Source: CAYWNK01 sp964459495
GTDB taxonomy: Bacteria; Planctomycetota; UBA1135; GCA-002686595
Assembly: GCA_964459495.1 (NCBI GenBank)
Contig: CAYWNK010000047.1
Location: forward strand, 1 to 28,816
Length of the DNA stretch: 28,816 bases
Direction of reading: 5' to 3'
The notes beneath the pieces were generated by a model. That model did no database searches and had not been told where the DNA came from. It was given only the letters and a program-made list of their open reading frames with translations. A program made the position numbers and the translations under genes. This document shows, piece by piece, positions 20,906 to 28,641 of the stretch. Position 1 is the first letter of the stretch; the number at the start of each line of letters is the position of its first letter.

Positions 20906-22051
20906 CTACGCCGGCGAGCCGGCCCTGTCGGCCATGACCATGTCCCGGAAGCGCTGGAACAAGTGACCGGAATCCAAGGGGCCGGGCGCTGCTTCGGGGT
21001 GGTATTGGACGCTGAAGACGGGGTGCTGGCGGTGGCTGACGCCGGCGACTGTGTTGTCGTTGAGGTTCACGTGGGTGACCTCCAGGGCGTCGGGGATCGA
21101 GTCCGCATCCACCGCGTACGAGTGGTTCTGGGATGTGATTTCGACGCGGCCGGTGGTGTGATCCTTGACCGGGTGGTTGGCCCCGTGATGGCCAAAGGGC
21201 ATCTTGAAGGTCTTGGCGCCCTGGGCCAGGGACAGGATTTGGTGGCCCAGGCAGATGCCGAAGATCGGCACCTTGCCGACCAGCCCAGCACAGGCCTCGA
21301 CGGCGCTCGTCACGGCGGCCGGGTCGCCGGGGCCGTTCGAGAGGAAGACCGCGTCGGGATTGCGGGCCAACACGTCGGCGGCTGGGGTCGCAGCGGGTAC
21401 GACGGTGACGTCGAAGCCGCAGTGGGTCAGGCTGCGCAGAATGTTGCGCTTGATCCCAAAGTCGTAGGCGACGAGGGAGAGGCGCTCGCCGTCCACCGAC
21501 GGAATGATGGCCGGGTACGACGAGGGGTAGGGCTCTTCCCAGCGGTAGGGCTCGGTGCAGGACACCTCCACGGCCAGGTTGCGGCCGTTGGTGGACGCGG
21601 CGGCCTTGGCCTTGGCGACCAGCGAAGCGTGATCGGAGTCGATGGTCGATACGATGCAGCGCAGCGATCCCTGTTCGCGGGTCAGTTTCACCAGTCGGCG
21701 GGTGTCGACGCCCTCCATCGCGACGATGCCCTCTTCCCGCAGGTAGTCCTGCAGGGTCGAGGTCGTGCGCTGGTTCGATGCGATCGATGAGGCTTCTTTC
21801 ACGACGAAAGCCTCGGGCCAGGCCCGGCCGGATTCGGCGTCCTCGGCGGCGATGCCGTAGTTGCCGATCAGCGGGTAGGTCATCAGGACCACCTGGCCGG
21901 CGTACGAAGGATCGGTGAGGATTTCGTGGTAGCCGCTCATGGCGGTGTTGAAAACCAGGTCTCCGCCGCGCTCACCGTCGGCGCCGATGGAGAGGCCTTC
22001 GACGACGACGCCGTTTTCAAGGGCGAACCAGGCGGGCTTGGGGGTAGTCAT
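20906..22051 (-). CDS. carA: Carbamoyl-phosphate synthase small subunit
   Basis: CarA supplies ammonia from glutamine to the large subunit CarB, which makes carbamoyl phosphate for pyrimidines and arginine. The 381-residue product has the N-terminal domain (FNTAMSGYHEILTDPSYAGQVV, YGI, GVDTR), then a class I glutamine amidotransferase domain: AYDFGIKRNILRSL, LSNGPGDP, the nucleophile in FGICLGHQILSLA, HHGANHPVKD, and the His-Glu pair in VQYHPEAAPGPLD. Length and all catalytic residues are normal. carB is not in the window. The start codon overlaps the larB stop by four bases (ATGA), so the two are likely translated together. Confidence 0.96.
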   Translation of the reverse strand: MTTPKPAWFALENGVVVEGLSIGADGERGGDLVFNTAMSGYHEILTDPSYAGQVVLMTYPLIGNYGIAAEDAESGRAWPEAFVVKEASSIASNQRTTSTLQDYLREEGIVAMEGVDTRRLVKLTREQGSLRCIVSTIDSDHASLVAKAKAAASTNGRNLAVEVSCTEPYRWEEPYPSSYPAIIPSVDGERLSLVAYDFGIKRNILRSLTHCGFDVTVVPAATPAADVLARNPDAVFLSNGPGDPAAVTSAVEACAGLVGKVPIFGICLGHQILSLAQGAKTFKMPFGHHGANHPVKDHTTGRVEITSQNHSYAVDADSIPDALEVTHVNLNDNTVAGVSHRQHPVFSVQYHPEAAPGPLDSGHLFQRFRDMVMADRAGSPA

Positions 22052-22815
22052 GCTGATGCGGTTGGAGCCAGGGTTTGGTTGATGCGTGCTGCGGCGACTC
22101 CTGCGCCGAAGCCGTTGTCGATGTTCACCACGGTGACGCCCGCGGCGCAGCTGTTGAGCATGCCGAGCAGCGCCGACAGCCCGCCGAGCGAGGCGCCGTA
22201 GCCCACCGAGGTCGGCACAGCGATCACGGGCCGGTCGACGAGGCCGCCGATGACGCTGGGTAGGGCGCCCTCCATGCCGGCGACCACCACGACCACACGG
22301 GCCGCGCGGATGCGCTCGGTGTGGGCGAGGAGCCGGTGCAGGCCAGCGACGCCGACATCGGCCAGGTGCGTGACCCGGGCCCCGTGCAGGCGGGCGGTCA
22401 GGACGGCCTCCTCGGCGACGGGGCGGTCGGAGGTGCCGGCGCTGATGACGAGGATGTCGCCCTCAGCGGGGGCCTGCTCGCCACGCTCGACGCTGACGGC
22501 TCGGGCGTCCGTGTGGTGGACGGCGTCGGGCAGCGCGCGCATTAGGGCCTCGGCTCCCCCCTCCGTAACGCGGGTCACCAGCAGGGTTTGGTGGGCGTCC
22601 AGGGCGGCCTGGGCGATGTCGACCAGCTGTTCGGGGGTCTTGCCCGCCCCATAGACGACCTCGGGGTGCCCGCAGCGCAGGGCTCGGTGGGTGTCGAGGC
22701 GCGTGTGCCCTAGGTCCTCAAACGGCAGCCGAGCCAGGCGCTGCAGTGCGTCCGGTACGGGAGTTTCACCTTCCTGGACGGAGGTGAGGAGGCGCTCGAG
22801 AGAGATAGGGTCCAA
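22048..22815 (-). CDS. larB: Nickel-pincer cofactor synthesis protein LarB
   Basis: LarB carboxylates nicotinic acid adenine dinucleotide and releases AMP, the first step toward the nickel-pincer nucleotide of lactate racemase and related enzymes. The 255-residue product has the family's FEDLGHTRLDTHRALRCGHPEVVYGAGKT N-terminal block and a C-terminal AIR-carboxylase-like part with GTSDRPVAEEA, GVAGLHRL, VVVVAGMEGALPSVIGGL, AVPTSVGYGAS and LNSCAAGVTVVNIDNGFGAG, including the conserved Cys. The TTG start is supported by DPISLERLL at the usual place; TAGACT nine bases upstream may be a -10 box. larC, larE and larA are not seen here. The downstream partner is carA. Confidence 0.92.
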   Translation of the reverse strand: MDPISLERLLTSVQEGETPVPDALQRLARLPFEDLGHTRLDTHRALRCGHPEVVYGAGKTPEQLVDIAQAALDAHQTLLVTRVTEGGAEALMRALPDAVHHTDARAVSVERGEQAPAEGDILVISAGTSDRPVAEEAVLTARLHGARVTHLADVGVAGLHRLLAHTERIRAARVVVVVAGMEGALPSVIGGLVDRPVIAVPTSVGYGASLGGLSALLGMLNSCAAGVTVVNIDNGFGAGVAAARINQTLAPTASA

Positions 22816-22869
22816 ACGCTCGGCAGTCTAACGCCCGGACCCGCCCAGAGGCCTCCGGTCCCCCCAAAT

Positions 22870-22887
22870 CCCCGGTCTGAACCGGGG
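22870..22887 (-). terminator. Hairpin after the minus-strand secreted-protein gene
   Basis: A perfect 7-bp stem, CCCCGGT with ACCGGGG around a 4-base loop, lies 20 bases past the stop of the gene at 22907-24316. On the minus strand it is followed by ATTTGGGG, a weak T-run. It would separate that gene from the larB-carA pair. Confidence 0.5.
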
Positions 22888-22906
22888 GCGGGGGTCCTTA
22901 GCTGGG

Positions 22907-24316
22907 CTAGAACGACGAAGTGATGCCGTTGGAGAAGTTCACGGTCGGTCCAGGGTTCAGGTCCCTGTACCAGAGCTGGAAATGCCAGGTCGAGCCAGGC
23001 TGGATGCTGCCGCCGGGTGGACTGGGCAACTGAGTGGGCACATCAAAGCCGAAGCCCGTGGTTGAGGTACCCACAAGGTTCTCGAAGTCCCCATTGGAAT
23101 TGAACTTGCCCAGGGAGTTGAGGCTGCCCGCGCCCCCGGGGGCGTAGCGGCCCTGGGGTGCATCCAGGCAAAGGACACCGTCACCGAGGGGGAGCGTTTG
23201 GGATATGCCGAACGAGACGAGGAAGTAGCCGAAGCCGGTGCTCGCGAGCTGGGGGCCATCGGATGCGACCAGGCGAATTCCGGCTCCCCCTGCAGCCGCC
23301 TCAAGGGAGAGCGAGGCGGCATTGCCGCTTGAGTTGGCTCCGGCGGGCTCGCAGAAGGTGGGCAAGCAGCTGGTCAGGCACTCGCCGCTGACGGCGTAGA
23401 TCGTGGTGGCGAACGACGCGAAGGCGACCTTGGAGGGACCGCCGCAGCCGTTGGACGGGTTGTCGTAGCCTCCGAAAAAGTAGCAGCCGGGGCCGCCAGG
23501 GATGCCGGTGGTGGTCTGGTCGGCGGCAACGATGTCCTGGGTATCCAGTCCCGTGTCGGCGCAGGACGCGATGGTCGAGTAGTACGTGCCCGTGCCTCCG
23601 TGCAGCAGGGCGCCGGAGACGGTGGCCGTCCAGGTTGGGTCTCCGGCGAGCACAGGACCGGTTTCGGTGCCGGCCGTGCCGTTGAAGATCCACTCGAGCC
23701 CGAAGGAATCCTGGGCGGCGTCGCCGTCGTGCCCGGGGAATTGGTCGCCGCCCTCGGCTTCGAGATTGAATTCCCCTGCGCCGGTCAGGTCGAGGGTAAT
23801 CGTCCAGCAAGCGTTGCCACCCATTGGGCTGGCGGGGAGGCCGGCCGCCGCAACGGAACCGGACAACGTGAAGATCGCGTTCGGGTCGGTACGCACCAGG
23901 TCACAGGGCAGGTAGCTCTCATATGCCTGGAAGGTCAGCCCGATGGGGGTGGCTGAGTCGGTGCAGTAGGAAAAGCTCAGCCCGTTGACTTGAGCCTCTG
24001 TGTATTCGGCTCCGACCACATCGCCGTTGGGGCTGGGCACACGCCCTTCGTCGATCCAGGACCAGTCGCCCGTGGCGCCAGCCATGCCGGCTGTCGTGAA
24101 GTAGCCCGAGTCAGCCGTGTTCGTGTAGATCACGTCGGGGCCGAGGTTGGCCGTCAACCGGGCGCTGCGCGTCCAGGTGCCTGTGGCGAGGTGGTAGACG
24201 CCGGCGTTGCGCAAGGGCGCCGTCAGGCGCTGGGCGGTGATGGCGGACTGGGCGAGGAGTCCGCTGGCACAGAGAGCAGAAAGGCTGGCGAGATAGAAGA
24301 TGCGAGTCATGGGCAC
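22907..24316 (-). CDS. Secreted protein of unknown function sharing the C-terminal module
   Basis: The 469-residue product starts with a signal peptide (RIFYLASLSALCASGLLA, likely cut near residue 22). An ATG two codons later, at 24310, is an equally good start. The mature protein is Gly/Thr/Ser-rich. Its middle (about 75-300) resembles a secreted beta-sandwich repeat region with WSWIDEGRVPSP, CWTITLDLTGAGEFNLEAEGG and FGLEWIFNGTAGTETG, but I recognise no enzyme. The last 150 or so residues repeat the pattern of the protein at 17126-18034: C-x-PxxANSSG, GFGYFLVSFG, DGVLCLDAP, WHFQLWYRDLNPG and NFSNGI. A likely -10 box (TAGAGT) lies about 29 bases upstream of the start. Confidence 0.75.
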   Translation of the reverse strand: MPMTRIFYLASLSALCASGLLAQSAITAQRLTAPLRNAGVYHLATGTWTRSARLTANLGPDVIYTNTADSGYFTTAGMAGATGDWSWIDEGRVPSPNGDVVGAEYTEAQVNGLSFSYCTDSATPIGLTFQAYESYLPCDLVRTDPNAIFTLSGSVAAAGLPASPMGGNACWTITLDLTGAGEFNLEAEGGDQFPGHDGDAAQDSFGLEWIFNGTAGTETGPVLAGDPTWTATVSGALLHGGTGTYYSTIASCADTGLDTQDIVAADQTTTGIPGGPGCYFFGGYDNPSNGCGGPSKVAFASFATTIYAVSGECLTSCLPTFCEPAGANSSGNAASLSLEAAAGGAGIRLVASDGPQLASTGFGYFLVSFGISQTLPLGDGVLCLDAPQGRYAPGGAGSLNSLGKFNSNGDFENLVGTSTTGFGFDVPTQLPSPPGGSIQPGSTWHFQLWYRDLNPGPTVNFSNGITSSF

Positions 24317-24391
24317 TTGGCTGCTGAAGGGATGCGAGAACTCTAAACTACCAGAGAAACTCGCATGCCACGCTTCCCACGGCGGGCGGTC

Positions 24392-25423
24392 TCAGCGGGG
24401 GCTGGCGTCCAGGGCGAGGCCTGCGCCGGGTTCCCTGGAAGCGGGGTCTCCCAGGTGATGCCACCCGAGGCCTGCGATCATCACCGCGTTGTCGGTGCAG
24501 TATTCGGGCGAGGGGAAGTAGGTCTCGCGGCCTGCCTCATGTGCCTTTTGGGTGAGCACTTCGCGCAGGCGCCGGTTCGCGGCGACCCCACCGGCGACGA
24601 GCAGGGTCTTGAGTCCCTGGTCACCGGCGCAGCGCAGGGTCTGGGTGACGAGGGTGTCGACGACCGCTTCCTGGAAAGATGCCGCGATGTCGGCGCGGCC
24701 ATCAATGTCGCCGGGAGCCGGCGTCGGTGCCAATGCATCCCCGCCCCGCAGGTGGTAGAGCACGGCGGTCTTGAGCCCGCTAAAGGAAAACCCCGGCGAG
24801 CCATCCTTGGACCGGTAGCGTGGAAAACGCACGGCCTTGCCGTTCCCCTCGGCCGCGAGCTTGGAGACCGATGGGCCGCCGGGGTAGGCGAGGCCCAGCA
24901 GGTGGGCAACCTTGTCGAAGGCCTCGCCCGCCGCGTCATCGAGGGTACTGGCGAGCGGGGTCATGCTGCGCGGACCGTCGGCTCGGTAGAGCGCGGTGTG
25001 CCCGCCGCTCACAACCAGGGCGAGGCAAGGATAGACCGGCTGGTTTTCCAGCTCCATTGTCGCCGCGTAGACGTGGGCTTCGATGTGGTGCACCCCGACC
25101 AGCGGAAGTCCGCGGGTGAACGCCAGGGCCTTGGCGGCGGAGAGTCCGACCAGCAGGGAACCGATGAGACCCGGCTGGGTGGTGACCGCAATGCCGGCCA
25201 GGTCGTCCAGGCCACAGTCCGCTTCGTCGAGGGCGCGGCGGATGACCGGCAGGATCTGGTCGAGGTGGCTGCGGCCGGCGATCTCAGGAACGACGCCGCC
25301 CCACTCGGCATGGATCGAGGCCTGACTGTGCACGACCGATGAGCGGACCTTGCGGCCTTCCTCGACCACGGCCGCGGCGGTTTCGTCGCACGAAGATTCT
25401 ATGCCGAGAACCAGTTTGCTCAT
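24392..25423 (-). CDS. tsaD: tRNA N6-adenosine threonylcarbamoyltransferase
   Basis: TsaD, with TsaB and TsaE, installs threonylcarbamoyl on A37 of tRNAs reading ANN codons. The 343-residue product has the ASKHA fold: LGIESSCDETAAAVVE at the start, HLDQILPVI, AVTTQPGLIGSLLVGLSAAK, the metal-binding H113-x3-H117 (HHIEAHVYA), LVVSGGHTALY, DDAAGEAFDKVAHLLGLAYPGGP, FSFSGLKTAVLY, VAGGVAANRRLR and CTDNAVMIAGLG. Nothing is missing. The start overlaps the ctpA stop (ATGA), so it is at the end of the transketolase-protease-tsaD run. A 75-base gap to the next gene contains that gene's promoter. Confidence 0.96.
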   Translation of the reverse strand: MSKLVLGIESSCDETAAAVVEEGRKVRSSVVHSQASIHAEWGGVVPEIAGRSHLDQILPVIRRALDEADCGLDDLAGIAVTTQPGLIGSLLVGLSAAKALAFTRGLPLVGVHHIEAHVYAATMELENQPVYPCLALVVSGGHTALYRADGPRSMTPLASTLDDAAGEAFDKVAHLLGLAYPGGPSVSKLAAEGNGKAVRFPRYRSKDGSPGFSFSGLKTAVLYHLRGGDALAPTPAPGDIDGRADIAASFQEAVVDTLVTQTLRCAGDQGLKTLLVAGGVAANRRLREVLTQKAHEAGRETYFPSPEYCTDNAVMIAGLGWHHLGDPASREPGAGLALDASPR

Positions 25424-26697
25424 TCGTCGCCTGCGGGGCTGTAGACGGCGCCGGGGATCGGTCGCTCACCGGCCAGGAGCAGGAGGGCGGTGCGCATCTG
25501 GGGGTCGTCGGGGAGCTCGGCGATCAGCTGCTGGTCCAGTTCTTGCTGCCAGGCCTCCAGGTCAGCCAGGGCCTCTACTGGCGGGCCGTAGCGTGCGTTG
25601 TAGACACGGGCGGCCAGCCGTTGGTCGTCGGTCATCGCGACTTCGATATCCGGCCGAATGCCGTAGTCACGACCATCCATGGTGCGCTCGAAGTTGCGCT
25701 GGCTGGGGGAGTAGTAGTGAGCGCTGGTCAGCTTCGCACTCGTGCCGCTGGGTTCGAACCGGCGGATGGTCTGCACCATGCCCTTGCCAAAGGTCGGAGC
25801 GCCGACGAGCACCCCCGCGCGGTGGTCCTGGAGGGCGCCAGCCAGGACTTCAGAGGCGCTGGCTGAGTGCTCATCGACGAGCACCACCAGCGGCAGCCCC
25901 AGCATCGTCGCCTCGCTGGGGACGGCGGACTGCACCTCGGACTCGAAGCGGCCCACGGTCGAAACGATGGGGCCGTCGGCGACAAAGCGTCGGGCCAGAT
26001 CGACGGCGGCGTCAAGGACGCCGCCCAAGTTGCCGCGCAGGTCGATGACGAGGGCCCGCGCGCCCTGGCTTTCGAGCCAGCGCCAGGCGCTGTCGAACTC
26101 GGTCGAAGTCTGGCGACTGAACGAATGGATCGAAAGGTAAGCCAGGCCACGGGTGGGATCGACCATGTGGAAATGGCGCACGCTGGGATCCAGCAGCTCC
26201 TCTGGCATGAGGTCCACGTCGCGCTGGATGCCGTCGCGCCCTTCGAGGCGCAGGGCCCGCCGTTGGCCGGCCGTCGAACGCATCAGGTCTTGGAAGGCTT
26301 CTTCGTCGAGGCCCGCCACGGTGATGCCATCGACCTCGAGCACCACATCTCCGACCCGCAGGCCTGCGCGTTCCGCTGGGCCACCGGAGAGTGCGAACAG
26401 CACGTGTCTGCGCCCGTCGATGAGCTGAAACAAGGCGCCTAGCCCCGCGTACCGACCGGCCGTGTCCCGGTCGAGCTCAGCAGAGGCTTCCGCGTCGTAG
26501 TACCTGGAGTACTCGTCAAGGCTGCGCGTCAGTCCGTCGAGCGCGAGATCCACGATCTCAGTCTTGTTCAGCTCGCGCACGTAGGACGCCTGGGCGAAGT
26601 CTCGAACCTCGCGATACAGCGCCACGTCCGGTTCCTCGTCCACACCGCGCAGCTGCTTGGCGATCAACGCGCCGAACACCCCGGTGACGATCCCCAT
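25420..26697 (-). CDS. C-terminal processing protease, S41 family
   Basis: The 425-residue product is a CtpA/Prc-like S41 peptidase, which cleaves proteins near their C-termini, usually in the periplasm. Order: a short hydrophobic N-terminus (IVTGVFGALIA, probably a weak membrane anchor), a helical segment with DEYSRYYD, a PDZ domain (about 95-160, GGPAERAGLRVGDVVLEVDG), and the protease core with LVIDLRGNLGGVLDAA, the catalytic Ser in SASASE (278-283) and Lys305 in TFGKGMVQ. Both catalytic residues are present. An upstream in-frame stop lies five codons before the ATG, so the short anchor is real or a rarer start is used. The 86-base gap to the transketolase gene suggests the same transcript. 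Confidence 0.9.
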   Translation of the reverse strand: MGIVTGVFGALIAKQLRGVDEEPDVALYREVRDFAQASYVRELNKTEIVDLALDGLTRSLDEYSRYYDAEASAELDRDTAGRYAGLGALFQLIDGRRHVLFALSGGPAERAGLRVGDVVLEVDGITVAGLDEEAFQDLMRSTAGQRRALRLEGRDGIQRDVDLMPEELLDPSVRHFHMVDPTRGLAYLSIHSFSRQTSTEFDSAWRWLESQGARALVIDLRGNLGGVLDAAVDLARRFVADGPIVSTVGRFESEVQSAVPSEATMLGLPLVVLVDEHSASASEVLAGALQDHRAGVLVGAPTFGKGMVQTIRRFEPSGTSAKLTSAHYYSPSQRNFERTMDGRDYGIRPDIEVAMTDDQRLAARVYNARYGPPVEALADLEAWQQELDQQLIAELPDDPQMRTALLLLAGERPIPGAVYSPAGDE

Positions 26698-26783
26698 GAC
26701 CCATACGGGTCAGCAGTGCCGCGCTCGAGGGGCGCGGCTCCGGGTCGAGTCCGTCGTCAGGAATGTTCACGCGCAGGGAAGGG

Positions 26784-27629
26784 TCAGACGACCTCGACCG
26801 GGATGGATTCCAGCTCGGCGATGGCCTGGGCCAGCTCGTCATCCCCGGGGGCGACGCCGTGCCAGCCCGGTTGGTCCTCCATGAAGGACACGCCTTTGCC
26901 GAGAACGGTGTGGCAGACGATGGCGCTGGGGCGGTCTTCGACCTGGCGTGCTTCGACCAGCGCTTCATCGATTGCACGCAGGTCGTGGCCGTCCACGTCG
27001 ACGGCGTGCCAGCCAAAGGCCTCGTACTTGAGGCGCAGGTCGAGCACGTCCATGACCTGGCGCATGTGCCCGTCGATCTGGATGTTGTTGAAATCCACCA
27101 GCACGGTCAGGTTTCCTGCGTCGTAGTGGCTGGCGGCCGTGGCCGCCTCCCAGATCTGCCCCTCCTGGCTCTCGCCGTCCGACGAGATGCTGTAGATGCG
27201 GGAGTCCCAGCCCGAAAGCCGTGCGCCCAGGGCCATGCCGAGGGAGACCGAAAGGCTGTTGCCGAGGCTGCCGGTTGAGAAGTCGATGCCCAGGTCGAGG
27301 TTGCGGTGGGGATGTCCCTGCAGGTCGGAGCCGAACTTGCGCAGGTTCATCAGCTCGGCGCTGTCCACAAGACCCTTGGCAGCAAGCTGTGAGTAGTAGC
27401 CCGCGCAGGTATGTCCGTTGCCAAGGACTAGCCTGTCCCGCCCGGGATCGAGCTTGTTCTCGGTGGTCAGATTGAAGTGCGAATGAAAGAGGACGGACAT
27501 GAAGTCCGCCATGCCCATAGGGCCACCGGGGTGACCGGAGCCAGCTGCGTGGACCATGCGGACGATGTCGAGCCGCGCCTGCTTGGCGAGGGCCTTGATC
27601 TCCAGGACCTGGTTGTCGTCGAGAGCCAT
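26784..27629 (-). CDS. Transketolase, N-terminal (thiamine diphosphate-binding) subunit
   Basis: This 281-residue protein is the first half of transketolase, which moves two-carbon units between sugar phosphates in the pentose phosphate pathway. It shows HAAGSGHPGGPMGMADFM, the GNGHTCAGYYSQLA segment, DFSTGSLGNSLSVSLGMAL, and the thiamine-diphosphate motif SDGESQEGQIWEAATAA ending in FNNIQIDG; the usual first Gly of GDG is Ser here, as in some relatives. The longer frame up to 27701 runs into the neighbouring gene's 3' end, so the ATG at 27629 (MALDDNQVLEI) is preferred. It lies 16 bases after the C-terminal subunit gene; together they form the complete enzyme. Confidence 0.92.
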   Translation of the reverse strand: MALDDNQVLEIKALAKQARLDIVRMVHAAGSGHPGGPMGMADFMSVLFHSHFNLTTENKLDPGRDRLVLGNGHTCAGYYSQLAAKGLVDSAELMNLRKFGSDLQGHPHRNLDLGIDFSTGSLGNSLSVSLGMALGARLSGWDSRIYSISSDGESQEGQIWEAATAASHYDAGNLTVLVDFNNIQIDGHMRQVMDVLDLRLKYEAFGWHAVDVDGHDLRAIDEALVEARQVEDRPSAIVCHTVLGKGVSFMEDQPGWHGVAPGDDELAQAIAELESIPVEVV

Positions 27630-27645
27630 TGGAGGAAGTGGGGGG

Positions 27646-28641
27646 CTAGGCGTTCTTGCGGCGCAGAAGGTCCAGGGCGCGGGCCGCGAGGCCCGGTCCA
27701 TCGAGTCGGTAGTGGGCTAGCAACTGGTCGGCGGTTCCGGTTTGTCCGAACTCACCGTGCATGCCGGCCATGTCCACGTGGCAAGGGCTCGTACGCAGGA
27801 CGACCTCGGCCACCGCTTCTCCGAGTCCGCCTTTCACCTGGTGTTCTTCGGCGGTCAGGATCGCGCCGCACTCGGCGGCGGCTGCCGCGATCAGGTCTTC
27901 GTCGATCGGGTCGATCGTCGCCAGGTTGATGACGCGCACGTGAACGCCCTCTTTCTCCAGCAGCTCGGCCGCGTCGAGCGCGTAGGCAACCTCGACGCCG
28001 CAGGCTGCGATGCACAGGTCGTTGCCTTCGCGGAGCAGGGCGCCTTTGCCGAGCTCAAAGCGGTAGCTGTCATCGAAGACGATGCGTGTCTTCGCCCGGC
28101 TGAGCCGCACGTAGAAGGGACCGTCGGCGGCGGCGGCGGCGAGGACCGCCTGGCGCGCTTCGATCGCGTCGGCCGGGACGATAACCCGCATGTGTGGGAT
28201 CACGCGCATCAGCGCGATGTCCTCGAGCATCTGGTGGGATTTGCCGTCTTCCCCTACGGTCAAGCCCGCGTGGGTTGCACAGACCTTCACGGAAAGCTCA
28301 GGCACGCAAACGCTCTGGCGAATCTGCTCGAAGGCCTTGCCCGCCGCGAACATCGCAAACGAGCTCGCAAAGACCGTGCGGCCCGAGGTCGCAATGCCCG
28401 CTGCGATGCCCATCATGTTGGCCTCGGCCACACCGATGTTGAAGAAGCGCTCGGGGTACGCCTTGGAGAAGGCCTTGGTCTTGGTCGAGCCGGACAGGTC
28501 GGCGTCGAGGACGACGACGTCGTCGCGCTCCTTGCCCAGTTCGAGCAGGGCCTCGCCGTAGGCCTCACGGGTGGCCACGGGCTTGGATTCCCCTTGTGCC
28601 AGGGGGGCCAGGCCTTGGGGAGCCTTCGAAGCGGAACTCAT
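27646..28641 (-). CDS. Transketolase, C-terminal (pyrimidine-binding) subunit
   Basis: This 331-residue protein is the second half of transketolase: the pyrimidine-binding domain with AYGEALLELGKERDDVVVLDADLSGSTKT, RFFNIGVAEANMMGIAAGIA, FASSFAMFAAGKAFEQIRQS, THAGLTVGEDGKSHQMLEDIALMR and VPADAIEARQAV, then the transketolase C-terminal domain with EEHQVKGGLGEAVAE. The Glu of VAEAN is the cofactor-activating residue. The frame stays open back to 28785, but the ATG at 28641 is favoured because the extra 48 residues are Pro/Ser/Cys-rich and lack motifs. The gene comes before the N-terminal subunit gene, the reverse of the usual order in split systems. Confidence 0.92.
   Translation of the reverse strand: MSSASKAPQGLAPLAQGESKPVATREAYGEALLELGKERDDVVVLDADLSGSTKTKAFSKAYPERFFNIGVAEANMMGIAAGIATSGRTVFASSFAMFAAGKAFEQIRQSVCVPELSVKVCATHAGLTVGEDGKSHQMLEDIALMRVIPHMRVIVPADAIEARQAVLAAAAADGPFYVRLSRAKTRIVFDDSYRFELGKGALLREGNDLCIAACGVEVAYALDAAELLEKEGVHVRVINLATIDPIDEDLIAAAAAECGAILTAEEHQVKGGLGEAVAEVVLRTSPCHVDMAGMHGEFGQTGTADQLLAHYRLDGPGLAARALDLLRRKNA

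Noticed and set aside
27630..27701. A 24-residue N-terminal extension of the transketolase N-terminal subunit
   Set aside because: It overlaps the 3' end of the neighbouring subunit gene and has a composition of out-of-frame GC-rich coding DNA.
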